Positions 20,264-29,222 of a stretch of DNA of 64,000 nucleotides are shown piece after piece. Source of the stretch: Massilia eurypsychrophila (GTDB lineage Bacteria > Pseudomonadota > Gammaproteobacteria > Burkholderiales > Burkholderiaceae_D); assembly GCF_002760655.1 (NCBI RefSeq), contig NZ_PDOC01000015.1, positions 62,001 to 126,000 on the forward strand. Direction: 5' to 3'. A model generated the notes under the pieces. That model saw only the letters and a list, made by a program, of their open reading frames with translations, did not search any database and was not told where the DNA came from. Numbering within the stretch: the stretch's first letter is position 1; each line of letters begins with the position of its first letter. The position numbers and the translations under genes were made by a program.

Positions 20264-21469
20264 ATGCGCAACAGATTCATGCCTAGCCTGGCATTTCAGC
20301 AGCACAGCCAGCTCGGCGAAGACAGCTGGCACTCCGTCGTAATTTCCCTGTTGCGTGGCCTGGCCGCGTTCGAGGTCGCCGCCGCCCATTTGCGCGCGGC
20401 GATGTATCCGGGCCTGCGCACGATGCAGGATCCAACGCTGGCGTACCAGGGACTGGCGTTCTTCACCGGCTTCGGGCACCAGTCGGTGCTGCTGTTTTTC
20501 GTCATCAGCGGCTGGCTGGTCGGCGGCAGCCTGCTCACCAGGGTGGGCCAGCCCGACGCCATCGCAAACTATGCGATCGACCGCATTACGCGCCTGTGGA
20601 CAGTGCTGATTCCCACCTTTTTGCTGACCCTGCTGTTTAGCCTCAGCACCGGCGAGACCGCGCCGGGCCGCATCGATCTGTCCTCTGCCAACGAATTTTC
20701 CGCCGCCGTCTTCGCCGGCAACATGTTTGGCATGCAAGGCGGCGTTGCGGTGACCGAATTCGGCGGCAACTTCCCGCTCTGGAGCCTGGCGAACGAAACC
20801 TGGTACTACGTGATGTTTCCGCTGCTAGTGCTGATGTTTACGGCGCGCCGGGTCGCGGCCCGAACCGCGTGCGCCGTTGGCCTGGTCGCGCTGGCCGCCT
20901 TCCTTCCCTACGACATCGTGCTGTATTTTTCCATCTGGCTGCTCGGTGTGGCGTTCTCGCGCATCCGCATCGACGCCAGTCTGGTCGCGCGCTGCGGCTG
21001 GCTGGTGCTGCTGCTGGCAGTGTCGGTGTATTACCGCCTCACCGGCATCAACGATGACATCAGCCCCGAAACATATGTGCAAGACCTGGTGTGCAGCCTG
21101 CTGTTCCTGGTCTTTCTGTCGAGCCTGCAGTTCAAGGCGGCGCCGGCGTCGAAGTGGCAGCGCCCGCTGGCCCGCATCGGCAAGTTCTTCGCCGAGTTCT
21201 CGTTCACCTTGTACGTGCTGCACGTGCCGCTGATCGAGCTGATGCAGCACTCGATGGCGAACCGTTTCGGGCTGCGCCAGCTGTCGCCCGCCGAGCCGAT
21301 GCACTACGCCATCTATTTCGGCATGCTGGCCATGCTGATAGTGGGTTCCTACCTGTCCTACCGAATGTTCGAATCGCAGACTTACCGGATCCGCCGGCTG
21401 GTCAAGGACAGGCTTGCGGGAGCCGGCACGCCATTGCCGGCCGGCCGCGCAGCGCCAGCAGACCGTTGA
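20264..21469 (+). CDS. Acyltransferase family 3 (OafA/NodX-like) membrane protein
   Basis: A 401-residue protein with about ten membrane segments. The N-terminal LLRGLAAFEVAAAHLRA carries the family RG...H arrangement, and HQSVLLFFVISGWLVGGSL is the typical second signature. NFPLWSLANETWYYVMFPLL is the usual E-containing segment. Family members transfer acetyl or other acyl groups onto sugars of O-antigen or exopolysaccharide, probably moving the acyl group across the membrane. It ends the plus-strand glycan operon. The acyl donor and target sugar are unknown. A REP-like inverted repeat lies in the following 370-base gap. Confidence 0.88.
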   Translation: MRNRFMPSLAFQQHSQLGEDSWHSVVISLLRGLAAFEVAAAHLRAAMYPGLRTMQDPTLAYQGLAFFTGFGHQSVLLFFVISGWLVGGSLLTRVGQPDAIANYAIDRITRLWTVLIPTFLLTLLFSLSTGETAPGRIDLSSANEFSAAVFAGNMFGMQGGVAVTEFGGNFPLWSLANETWYYVMFPLLVLMFTARRVAARTACAVGLVALAAFLPYDIVLYFSIWLLGVAFSRIRIDASLVARCGWLVLLLAVSVYYRLTGINDDISPETYVQDLVCSLLFLVFLSSLQFKAAPASKWQRPLARIGKFFAEFSFTLYVLHVPLIELMQHSMANRFGLRQLSPAEPMHYAIYFGMLAMLIVGSYLSYRMFESQTYRIRRLVKDRLAGAGTPLPAGRAAPADR

Positions 21470-21520
21470 TCGGGCAAGCGTCTTCCGCTCAAACAATCCG
21501 ACGTCGCAAAGGACGTCGGC

Positions 21521-21646
21521 AACTGGGTCTGACCCCGGTTTTGGAACGTTCCAAGACCGGAGTCAGACCCAGTTTCCAATTCCAATTCGTTAGCGCCGCA
21601 GCCCGCCGTTGACGACCGTTCCAAAAAAGGGGGCAGACCCAGTTTC
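21521..21646. repeat. REP-like inverted repeat cluster (CTGGGTCTGAC family)
   Basis: AACTGGGTCTGACCCCGG (21521-21538) is inverted as CCGGAGTCAGACCCAGTTT (21557-21575), with the GGAACGTTCC palindrome between them. A third arm, GGGGCAGACCCAGTTT, lies at 21630-21645. Such arms recur between convergent genes in many Oxalobacteraceae genomes. The gap 21470-21837 between the convergent acyltransferase and wzc genes otherwise holds only the terminator at 21795-21824. Confidence 0.7.
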
Positions 21647-21794
21647 CCGTGCGCGGTGTGCGCAAGCGATGCGGATTTCATCACCGGGGAAACGGCCGTA
21701 GTGCAGCGTGTCGAAACGCCGTCCGAAGACGGGTTGAGATAGCCGCTTGTCTGATTTCCCGGCGTCGAAACGCGGTGCAGACTCGGCCGAGGCG

Positions 21795-21824
21795 AAAAAA
21801 AGCCGCCGCTCGGGAAGCGGCGGC
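21795..21824 (-). terminator. Rho-independent terminator for the wzc-type gene
   Basis: Read on the minus strand: perfect stem GCCGCCGC / GCGGCGGC with a seven-base loop, followed by seven T, 14 bases after the stop of the tyrosine kinase gene. Confidence 0.88.
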
Positions 21825-21837
21825 GGCGCGTGCGGGA

Positions 21838-24123
21838 CTAGGCCGAATATCCGAGCTGGGCGGCGGCGTCGTCGCTGTAGTCACGGCGCCCGCCCAAGCG
21901 CAGCGCCATGTCGTTGAACAGCACGCCCTGCGGCGCGATGCCGGCGTGGTTGAGGTGCTTGATCGACTCGTTGATCTCCGCTTCGGTGGTGATGCCGGCG
22001 CGGGTGACGATGAAGACGGCACCGGCGTGCGCGCCGATGATCAGCGCGTCGGCCACCGCCAGGATCGGCGGCGGATCGAGCAGCACCAGGTCGTAGTTGG
22101 CGCTGACCGTCTCGAGCAATCCGCCAAAATTGAGGTGCAGCAGGAATTCGGAGCGGTTCGGCGGCAGCGGGCCGGTCGGGATGAAGTCGAGGTTTTCCAT
22201 CACGCCGCGGTGAATTACCTGCTCGACCGGCAAGGAACCGGTGATCGCCTTCGACAGTCCCTGGTCGCGGCTGACGCCGAAATAGCGGTGCAACTGGCCG
22301 GTGCGCAAGTCGCAGTCGATCAGCAGCACGCGCTTGCCGCTCGCTGCCATGACGGCGGCGAAGTTGGCGGCGACGAACGATTTGCCGAGGTTGCGGGTAG
22401 GCCCGGCCAGCATGACAATGTTGTTCTTGAAGTGCGGCATCGAGAACTGCAGCGCGGCGCGGAAGCTGCGCAGGCTCTCGATGGCGATGTCTTCCGGCAT
22501 CGAGTGCGCCAGCAGCGGCAGCATCGCGCCTTCGCCGCGCACTTTCTTCATCAGCTTTTCCTGGTTGGCGCTGTGCGGGATGGTGGCGTACACCACCCGC
22601 GCGCGCAGCAGGCGCTCGATCTTTTGCGGATCGTCAATGCCACCTTTCATCGCCTTGCGGGTGACGGCGATGACGCTGCCGAGGAACAGGCCCATCACGG
22701 TTGCCAACACCATGATCAGCGGCCGGTTCGGCTTCAGCGCCTTTTCCGGCGGCATCGGCGCGTCGATCATGCGCACATTGCTGACCCGGCCGACGGAAAT
22801 GAGGCGCAGCTGCTGCGCCGTGTTCGACAGCGCCGTATACAGGTCGGTGTTGACCTTGATCTCGCGCGTCAGGCGCGTCTCGTCCTGTTCCAGCACCGGC
22901 AAGGTGCGGATGCGGCGGGCGACATCGTCGATCTCGGCGTCGACCTCGCGGCGCTGGCCGTTGACGCCCTGGACGATCGGGTGGTGCTCGGTAAAGCGCG
23001 ACAGCAGCTCGGTCTTTTTCTGGATCAGGTCGAGCCGGCGGGTGCGCGCGGCGGCCGCCTGTTGCAGGCTCATGCGGGCTTCCTCGCGCAGGTCGATGGT
23101 GCCGTGGGCGTTGCGGAACTGGTTGTAGCGGTCTTCCGACTGTTCCAGCTGGCGCTTCAGGATCGGCAACTGCTGGTTCAGGAAAGCCAGCGATTTTTCC
23201 GCTTCCTCCGTCTTGCGCGCCAGGTTCTGGCGCATGTATTCGCGGCCAATTTCACTCAGCAACTGATTGATGCGCTTGGCGCTTTCGCCCTGCAGCTTGA
23301 CTTCGATGACGCCCGACTGCTTGCCCTGCTCGCTGATGACCATCGCGTTCTGGATGCGCTGGATGGTGCCCAGGCGCGACATGCGGCGCACCTTGAACTG
23401 GGCGCCGGCGCGCGCGCTCATGCGCTCGACCTTCAGCTCGACGTTGCCGTCGGCAGTGCTCACCAGGTAGCGCTTGCCGATCGCGCCTTCGAACGCCGGC
23501 GCGCCGGCGCCGCCGCCGAAACGGTAGCGCCCCTCGGCCAGCGCGGTGACCACGAACTCGCGGTTGAGCAGGGTGTCGGGCACGTTGAAGGCGGCCACCT
23601 CGATCTTTTCGCCGCCCCACACGTAACCGCCCCAGCCGAAAATGCCGGGCTCGGCGAGCTCGCCCTTGGCCTGGTTGGCGATCCAGAAGCCGCCGACCGG
23701 GAAGTATTTCGGCTGCGCCTCGACATACAGCTGCAGGTTGTCGACCGCGCGCGAAATGACCATGCGCGAGCGCAGCAGCTCCATTTCGGCGATCGCGGCC
23801 TTTTTCGTTTCGAACAGCGAGGACGCTTCGCTGAGGATGTTTTTCGACGCGTTCGGACTTTCCTCCTCGACGTGGATCATCAGGTTCGCCTCGTACACCG
23901 GCTTGACGATCAGCACGTACAGCAACGCCAGAAGCATCACCACCGCGGTGACCGCCCCCACCAGCGCCCGGCTTTCCCAGATTGTCTGGAAATGGGACTT
24001 CAGGTCGACCGGGGCGTCATCGCCGGAAATATCCGGCGCGCGCGGATCCCACTGCATATTGAGTGCCGGCACCTGGTGATGCAGAACGTTGGAAACCGGA
24101 TGCTGTTCGCTGGGAGTGTCCAT
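21838..24123 (-). CDS. Polysaccharide co-polymerase / tyrosine autokinase (Wzc-like)
   Basis: A 761-residue inner-membrane protein controlling chain length and export. N-terminal cytoplasmic tail of about 45 residues, first membrane helix (ALVGAVTAVVMLLALLYVLI), a periplasmic Wzz domain with long coiled coils (about 100-460), a second helix preceded by the PxxP-like PEKALKPNRPLI, then a BY-kinase domain. The kinase shows Walker A AGPTRNLGKSFVAANFA, Walker A' LLIDCDLRTGQLHRYF and Walker B DLVLLDPPP. The C-terminus has only two tyrosines in its last 20 residues, fewer than the classic tyrosine cluster. It lies 19 bases downstream of the wza-like gene. No low-molecular-weight phosphatase (Wzb) is present nearby. 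Confidence 0.93.
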   Translation of the reverse strand: MDTPSEQHPVSNVLHHQVPALNMQWDPRAPDISGDDAPVDLKSHFQTIWESRALVGAVTAVVMLLALLYVLIVKPVYEANLMIHVEEESPNASKNILSEASSLFETKKAAIAEMELLRSRMVISRAVDNLQLYVEAQPKYFPVGGFWIANQAKGELAEPGIFGWGGYVWGGEKIEVAAFNVPDTLLNREFVVTALAEGRYRFGGGAGAPAFEGAIGKRYLVSTADGNVELKVERMSARAGAQFKVRRMSRLGTIQRIQNAMVISEQGKQSGVIEVKLQGESAKRINQLLSEIGREYMRQNLARKTEEAEKSLAFLNQQLPILKRQLEQSEDRYNQFRNAHGTIDLREEARMSLQQAAAARTRRLDLIQKKTELLSRFTEHHPIVQGVNGQRREVDAEIDDVARRIRTLPVLEQDETRLTREIKVNTDLYTALSNTAQQLRLISVGRVSNVRMIDAPMPPEKALKPNRPLIMVLATVMGLFLGSVIAVTRKAMKGGIDDPQKIERLLRARVVYATIPHSANQEKLMKKVRGEGAMLPLLAHSMPEDIAIESLRSFRAALQFSMPHFKNNIVMLAGPTRNLGKSFVAANFAAVMAASGKRVLLIDCDLRTGQLHRYFGVSRDQGLSKAITGSLPVEQVIHRGVMENLDFIPTGPLPPNRSEFLLHLNFGGLLETVSANYDLVLLDPPPILAVADALIIGAHAGAVFIVTRAGITTEAEINESIKHLNHAGIAPQGVLFNDMALRLGGRRDYSDDAAAQLGYSA

Positions 24124-24142
24124 ATTCGATCCTAGGAAGTGC

Positions 24143-25267
24143 TCAGGGTTTGCTGACCCCGACTGCGGAAGTAAGGGCGCCGGGAATCAGCAGGCTGAGG
24201 TTGCGGTGCCAGTTGGCCAACGGCGAGGCCGCGACATACACAACGTCTTTCGGATGCAGTTCGAATCCTTCGGCCATCGCCATGGCGCCGGTGACGCGCG
24301 CGTCGAGCTGGTAGACGCGCGTGCCCTCGTTCGTCTTGCGCACCACATACACCTGGCGCGCATCGCCCGACAGCGGGCTGACGCCGCCCGATTCGCCCAG
24401 CGCTTCATTGAGCGTCAGGCGGCCGTTGTGCATCGTCAGGGCGCGCGGCGTGACCACCTCGCCGGAGACGAACACCTTGCTCTCGTCGCGCGAATGGATG
24501 CGCACCACGTCGCCAGGCACGAGCATGACGTTGCCGGGATTGATGCCTTTTTGTACCAGTTCGCGCAGGTCGATCCGATAGCGCTGGTCGCCGCGCTCGA
24601 GCACCAGGCGGCTCTGGTCGGCAGTGGGCAGCAGGCCGCCGGCGCGGTTCAGCGCTTCCATCAGCGTCATCGGGATATCGTTGATGGCCTGCAGGCCCGG
24701 CGACTTGACCTCGCCGTCGATGTAGACGCGCTTGCTGCGGTAAGCCTGCACGCGCAAGGTCACGTTGGGCTGGGCGATGTAGCGCGCCAGCTTGCCTGCC
24801 AGCAGGTCGCGCGCCTTGTCCTCGGTCAGCCCTTCGAGCTTGAGCGAGCCGGCGAACGGGAACTGGATGCGCCCTTCGGAATCGACGACGAAACCGGGCG
24901 GCGGCACGCCGTTATTGCTCAGTTCGGCCGCGCCGGAGGCCGGCGTGACCACCGTACCGCCGAGTTCGGGATGGTCCCAGACAACGATCGACAGGATGTC
25001 GCCGCGCCCGATGGTGTAGGAAGGCGGGTTCGGTTCGACCAGCTTCGACAAGTCCTGGCGCACGGCCGACTCGCGCTTGATCTGCTCGGCCGCGATCAGT
25101 TGCGGCGTGATCAGTTCGGTGCGCGGCGCCTCGCCCGCCGGCCCGTTCGCGACCGGGTTGCTTTGGCGGTTGCTGAAATAGCCGCAGCCGGCCAGCGCCA
25201 GCGCCAGCAGGCACGCCAGCGCCCGGCCGGTGGCACGCGAAATTGTTGTTTCGATATGAGATTTCAT
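24143..25267 (-). CDS. Polysaccharide export lipoprotein (Wza-like, SLBB domains)
   Basis: I choose ATG 25267, 374 residues, because it opens a signal peptide ending in lipobox LALAGC; longer frames add non-signal residues. The Poly_export domain follows (YTIGRGDILSIVVWDHPEL near residue 85), then SLBB domains with VYIDGEVKSPGLQAINDIPM and KVFVSGEVVTPRALTM. The protein forms the outer-membrane channel through which capsule or exopolysaccharide leaves, working with the Wzc-like protein encoded just downstream. A TonB/TolA-like gene lies upstream on the same strand, about 180 bases away. Confidence 0.93.
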   Translation of the reverse strand: MKSHIETTISRATGRALACLLALALAGCGYFSNRQSNPVANGPAGEAPRTELITPQLIAAEQIKRESAVRQDLSKLVEPNPPSYTIGRGDILSIVVWDHPELGGTVVTPASGAAELSNNGVPPPGFVVDSEGRIQFPFAGSLKLEGLTEDKARDLLAGKLARYIAQPNVTLRVQAYRSKRVYIDGEVKSPGLQAINDIPMTLMEALNRAGGLLPTADQSRLVLERGDQRYRIDLRELVQKGINPGNVMLVPGDVVRIHSRDESKVFVSGEVVTPRALTMHNGRLTLNEALGESGGVSPLSGDARQVYVVRKTNEGTRVYQLDARVTGAMAMAEGFELHPKDVVYVAASPLANWHRNLSLLIPGALTSAVGVSKP

Positions 25268-25448
25268 GATTTTTTGTCCATGTGAAGCACGCCAGCGAAT
25301 GGCCTTCAGGGCCAGAGTAAGGCCTGTCACACGGCAGACCTTGCTGCACATCAAAATGCCTGCTGAACTGAAGCACGCGGCGACAGGGGCGTCGCGAACG
25401 GCGCGAACTCATGCATGAATCTATGGTCGGGCCCGGGAGCCCGGCACG

Positions 25449-27158
25449 CTAGCGCAATTCTTCGAGCAAACGGAGCGATTCGGCAAAGCTCCAGATGCGG
25501 CGAATTTCGATGACGTCGTAGCGGTTGGCGATGTTCGGCGGGAACGCCGAGTAACGCGCGTTGAGGCCGATGATGCGGCGCACCGCGTTGTCGGTGTCGG
25601 CGTGGCCGCTCGAACGGACGATGGTGACCTCCTCGACGCTGCCGTCGCTGCGCAGCGCCACGCTCACCAGCGGCTCGATGCGCACCGCGTCGGCCGCGCG
25701 CGGGGCGAACGCCAGGCCGCCGTTGCGTTCGACCTTCTGGCGGAAGCTGTCGACGTACATGCGCACCGGGACGTCCTGCTCGGCGCCGCCGGAGACGAGG
25801 CGGCGAGCGCCGCGCTCGGCGTCGTCGCGCACGCGCGGCGGCGCCCCTTTTAACAGATCGATGCCGCGGGTCAGTTCGCGCACCCGATTGCCGATGTCGC
25901 TGCCAAGCAGGTTTTTCGGCGCGGTGCTGCCGCTGCCGCCCGCTCCTGCGCCGCCCGGGCCGGCGCCCGTAGCGCCGGCGCCGGGCTGCGCCGCCGCCAA
26001 CGCGCGCGCGCGCTCGCCGGCTGCCGCCGCCTGTTCGGCTTGCTGGCGGGCCAGCTGTTCCGCCTGCCGCCTTGCCGCCTCGTCCGCCAACTGCCTGGCG
26101 ACCTGCTCGGCCTGCTGCCTGGCGGCCTGCTCGGCCTGCTGCCTGGCGGCCTGCTCGGCCAACTTCCGGGCGGCCTGCTCGGCTTGCTGCCGAGCCGCCT
26201 GCTCGGCCTGGCGGCGCGCCAATTCCTCGGCCTGCTGCAGCGAGGCAACCTTCTGCCGCGCCAGCTCCTCGGTCCGCTGCCGGGCCACCTCCGCCTGCTG
26301 AAGCGCGGCCTGTTCCTGTGCACGTTGCCTCAGCGCCAGCTCATCGGCCTGCTGCCTTGCCGCCAGTTGATCGGCCTGCTGCCTGCGCAGCTGCTCCTGC
26401 GCGGAGCGTTCGTCGGCCTGCCGGCGCGCGGCAAGCTCGTCGGCGCGCCGCTGTTGTTCCAGCTTCAGTTCCTCGGCTTGGCGCGCCAGCCCCCGCTCCT
26501 GCTCCGCCTTCGCGTCGGCCGCCAGCATTGCCACCCGCTCCTCGTCTTCCTTGCGCGCCGCCTCTGCCAGCAGTGCCGCCTGCTTGTCGACGCCGTCGTC
26601 GGTGCCGTCCTGCGCCGCTTTGGGGTCGGTGGTCTGCTGCTGTGCTTCTTCGGGCTGCGCCATCGGCAGCGCGAAGTCGCTCAGCTTGTTGTCTTGCGCA
26701 ATCACCCGGGTGGGTGTTTCGACCAGGTCGCGCGGCGGCAGCGGCCGGCTGATGCGGCGCGGCTTGCTGCGCTTGGGCTTGATCGCTTGCGCTACCGGCG
26801 CCTTCGGCGCCTCGCTCGCCGGCGCGACGATGCGCATGCCGGCCGGCGGCGCCGGCAACGGCGGCAGCGGCAACGGCGCCAGCGCTTCGAGCGACGGCGC
26901 GGCAACGGGCGGCAATGCCGGCTCGGCCGGCGTGAGCCTGACGCTGATCGGCTGTGGAGCGGACGGCGCCGGCACCCCAACGCCAGGGACGCCGAACTGC
27001 ACCAACAGCAGCGAGCCGTGCACGACAATGGATAACAACAGGCCGGTCGCCAACCTCCGGTTGACGAGGTCAGATGGAGCGGCGCGGGGATGTGCGGTGG
27101 CAGGACTCATGCGGTAATGGCACAGCAGGAGCCGGGCGTATGGTCGAGCCATCAGCAT
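25449..27158 (-). CDS. TonB/TolA-like energy-transducer-type protein with long Ala/Gln/Glu coiled coil
   Basis: ATG 27158 is preceded by GGTGGAG at good spacing, so I use it (569 residues); ATG 27110 (MSPATAHP) is the alternative. One membrane helix (ATGLLLSIVVHGSLLLVQFG) near residue 45 has the VVHG style of TonB/TolA anchors. A proline-rich stretch is followed by about 180 residues of AEELARRQAEQAARQ heptads predicting a long periplasmic helix, a Gly-rich hinge, and a C-terminal domain with VSVALRSDGSVEEVTIVRSSG resembling the TonB C-terminal fold. It sits behind wza/wzc, so a role in energising or spanning to export machinery is possible. Generic TonB or TolA function is equally open. Confidence 0.75.
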   Translation of the reverse strand: MLMARPYARLLLCHYRMSPATAHPRAAPSDLVNRRLATGLLLSIVVHGSLLLVQFGVPGVGVPAPSAPQPISVRLTPAEPALPPVAAPSLEALAPLPLPPLPAPPAGMRIVAPASEAPKAPVAQAIKPKRSKPRRISRPLPPRDLVETPTRVIAQDNKLSDFALPMAQPEEAQQQTTDPKAAQDGTDDGVDKQAALLAEAARKEDEERVAMLAADAKAEQERGLARQAEELKLEQQRRADELAARRQADERSAQEQLRRQQADQLAARQQADELALRQRAQEQAALQQAEVARQRTEELARQKVASLQQAEELARRQAEQAARQQAEQAARKLAEQAARQQAEQAARQQAEQVARQLADEAARRQAEQLARQQAEQAAAAGERARALAAAQPGAGATGAGPGGAGAGGSGSTAPKNLLGSDIGNRVRELTRGIDLLKGAPPRVRDDAERGARRLVSGGAEQDVPVRMYVDSFRQKVERNGGLAFAPRAADAVRIEPLVSVALRSDGSVEEVTIVRSSGHADTDNAVRRIIGLNARYSAFPPNIANRYDVIEIRRIWSFAESLRLLEELR

Positions 27159-27310
27159 ATCGTGTTCTCCACCGTAAAGCGAGCAGGCAAGCTGGGCGCA
27201 CGTCAATGCCAGTCCGGCGCGCTGATGTTCAGTTACGCTAAATCGAACAGTTGACGGGTTTGCTGAAATGAAATATTTTCAATCACAGCATAACTTGTGA
27301 AAGCACACGC

Positions 27311-27844
27311 ATGACCTTCGACATCACCATCACCGCGTTTTCCGCGCGCGACCTCGAGCGCGACGTCGACGGCCTCGGCGCCTTGCTGCATGCCTGTGTC
27401 CACGCCGGCGCCAGCGTCGGCTTCGTGCTGCCGTACTCGGCGGCGGACAGCGAAGCGTTCTGGACCGGCAGCGTGCGTCCCAACGTCGAGGCCGGCACGC
27501 GCCTGCTGCTGGTCGCGCGCCGCGGGGACCGGATCGCCGGTTCGGTCCAGCTCGACTACGACACGCCGCCGAACCAGCCGCACCGCGCCGAAGTGCGCAA
27601 GTTGCTGGTCCACCCGGACCTGCGCCGCCAGGGCATCGCGCAAAGTCTGATGGCCGAACTGGAGCGCCGCGCGCCGGCGCTCGGGCGCACCCTGCTCACG
27701 CTCGACACCCGCAGCGGCGACAAGGCCGAGCCGCTGTACGCCGGGCTTGGCTACCAGACGGTCGGCGTGATTCCCGATTTTTGCCGCGACACGGCCGATG
27801 CCGGCCGCCTCGATTCCACCACCATCATGTACAAGAGGCTGTAA
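27311..27844 (+). CDS. GNAT-family N-acetyltransferase
   Basis: A 177-residue cytoplasmic protein with the GNAT core: LLVARRGDRIAGSVQLDY, AEVRKLLVHPDLRRQGIAQSLM at about residues 95-117 containing the acetyl-CoA pyrophosphate loop (RRQGIA), and EPLYAGLGYQTVG near the end. It would transfer an acetyl group from acetyl-CoA to an amine; the substrate is unknown. The stop is three bases from the start of the isochorismatase-like gene, whose Shine-Dalgarno is inside this gene, so the two are co-translated. Confidence 0.87.
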   Translation: MTFDITITAFSARDLERDVDGLGALLHACVHAGASVGFVLPYSAADSEAFWTGSVRPNVEAGTRLLLVARRGDRIAGSVQLDYDTPPNQPHRAEVRKLLVHPDLRRQGIAQSLMAELERRAPALGRTLLTLDTRSGDKAEPLYAGLGYQTVGVIPDFCRDTADAGRLDSTTIMYKRL

Positions 27845-27847
27845 GCG

Positions 27848-28408
27848 ATGCCGACCCAGATCCCCGCCCTGCTCATCATCGACATGCAGAAAGGCATGGC
27901 CAGCCCCGCGGCCGGCGTCCGCAACAACCCGCAAGCCGAGCGCAACATTGCGACCTTGCTGCAGCACTGGCGGGCGCGCGGCGCGACGGTGGTACATGTG
28001 TGCCACATCTCGCGCCAGCCTGGTTCACTATTCTGGCCGGGCCAGCCGGGCGCCGAATTTCAGGACGCGCTGGCGCCGTCGCCGTCCGCCCACGTGGTCG
28101 AAAAGAATGTCACCGATGCATTCATTAACACCGGGCTGGAGCGCTGGCTGCGCGTGCGCGGCATCGACCAGCTCGTCATCGTCGGCGTCAGCACCAACAA
28201 CTCGGTCGAGTCGACCGCGCGCTCGGCCGGCAACCTCGGCTTTGAGACCACCGTGGTGGCCGACGCCACGTTCGCCTTCGGCAAGGTCGACTATGCAGGC
28301 GTGGCGCGCACAGCGGACGACGTGCACGCGATGGCGCTGTCCAACCTCGACGGCGAGTACGCCAGCATCGCCACCACCGAGCAAGTATTGTTCAGCGTGA
28401 CGGCCTGA
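27848..28408 (+). CDS. Isochorismatase-fold hydrolase with Ser in place of catalytic Cys
   Basis: A 186-residue protein of the cysteine hydrolase/isochorismatase superfamily. The N-terminal LLIIDMQKGMAS holds the catalytic aspartate, and VEKNVTDAFINTGLE holds the expected lysine. The nucleophile loop reads GVSTNNSVESTARSA: the position that is cysteine in amidase-type members is serine. Isochorismatases proper also lack the cysteine, so the protein may act on a different substrate or use water directly. It forms a pair with the GNAT gene upstream and converges on another GNAT gene, overlapping it by 17 bases. Confidence 0.85.
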   Translation: MPTQIPALLIIDMQKGMASPAAGVRNNPQAERNIATLLQHWRARGATVVHVCHISRQPGSLFWPGQPGAEFQDALAPSPSAHVVEKNVTDAFINTGLERWLRVRGIDQLVIVGVSTNNSVESTARSAGNLGFETTVVADATFAFGKVDYAGVARTADDVHAMALSNLDGEYASIATTEQVLFSVTA

Positions 28409-28841
28409 CCTCGCCCAGCTGCAGCCCCATCAGCAACACCGGCGCGTCGTACGACTGGCGGCACCAGCACAGCTTGTCGGCCACCTTGGCCGGCAGCGCG
28501 GCGCCGTCTTCCATGCGGCGAAAACCGAACGACGCGTACAGGCCCTCCAGATTGCCGAACGGCAGGCAGTAGAGGAAATCGTAGTCCGTCGTTGCCAGCA
28601 ACGCTACGATGATCTGGCGTGCAATGCCGCCGCCGCGAAATTCCGGCAACACGACGATTCCGCCCAATTCGCCGATGCGCGGCGCGATCGGCGTGATGCG
28701 CCCGAGCCCGGCCGGGGCGCCGTCGACCTCGGCGATGATCTGCACGTCGACGGCCTCGGACAGGCGAAACGCGATGTCGCGATAACGCTGGTTGATCGAT
28801 TCGAGCTCGGCCGGCGCGGCGATCCTGACCTTGGCGCTCAT
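28392..28841 (-). CDS. GNAT-family N-acetyltransferase
   Basis: Start at ATG 28841 (MSAKVRIAAPAELE), 149 residues; the open frame upstream belongs to the overlapping neighbour. Core motifs: VQIIAEVDGAPAGLGRITP, ELGGIVVLPEFRGGGIARQI (acetyl-CoA loop) and LEGLYASFGFRRME. Substrate unknown. Its start overlaps the stop of the 120-residue gene upstream in an ATGA, so the two are translated together. Confidence 0.85.
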   Translation of the reverse strand: MSAKVRIAAPAELESINQRYRDIAFRLSEAVDVQIIAEVDGAPAGLGRITPIAPRIGELGGIVVLPEFRGGGIARQIIVALLATTDYDFLYCLPFGNLEGLYASFGFRRMEDGAALPAKVADKLCWCRQSYDAPVLLMGLQLGEVRPSR

Positions 28842-29200
28842 GGCCGCCTCAGCGGGCGTTTGGCGCGCCCGACCCGCGCCGCGCGCACGCCCTCGATCCA
28901 GTCGCGCCCGCCGGCATCGAGCGCGGCGTCGATCACTTCCTGCGGCAGGCTGTACACCGACGCCCACGCTGCCCGGCCGTCGGCCGTATTGGTGGGAAAA
29001 TCGTGGCGCTCGATCGGCCAGCCATACTTGCGCATCAACGCCCGCATCACCGTGTTGAGCGCAATCTTGCGGTGCTCGAACAGGCTTTCGACGCCGGTCA
29101 TGTCGTTTGACGCGAGCAACACAGCAAGTGTTTCGGCCCGCAGCGACGTGCCCATGGTCGGGAAGCGCCCCATCTTCGGCGCCTTGGAATCGTTTATCAA
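28838..29200 (-). CDS. Hypothetical protein, 120 aa
   Basis: I do not recognise a family. The product is soluble, with a predicted helical middle (AETLAVLLASNDMTGVESL, IALNTVMRALMRKYGW) and a second segment YSLPQEVIDAALDAGG resembling a short helix-turn pattern; the C-terminus is strongly basic (RVGRAKRPLRR). ATGA overlap with the GNAT gene and normal codon use support it as real. It could be a small regulator or partner of the acetyltransferase, but nothing shown proves this. Confidence 0.6.
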   Translation of the reverse strand: MINDSKAPKMGRFPTMGTSLRAETLAVLLASNDMTGVESLFEHRKIALNTVMRALMRKYGWPIERHDFPTNTADGRAAWASVYSLPQEVIDAALDAGGRDWIEGVRAARVGRAKRPLRRP

Positions 29201-29222
29201 GATCGTGTTCCCATCATCAAGT

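Noticed and set aside
21649-24135. 828-codon open frame antisense to the wzc-type gene
   Set aside because: Composition-driven; the minus-strand frame has all kinase motifs.
26040-27035. 331-codon open frame antisense to the TonB/TolA-like gene
   Set aside because: Mirrors the coiled-coil codons as Leu/Arg/Gly repeats; no independent coding support.
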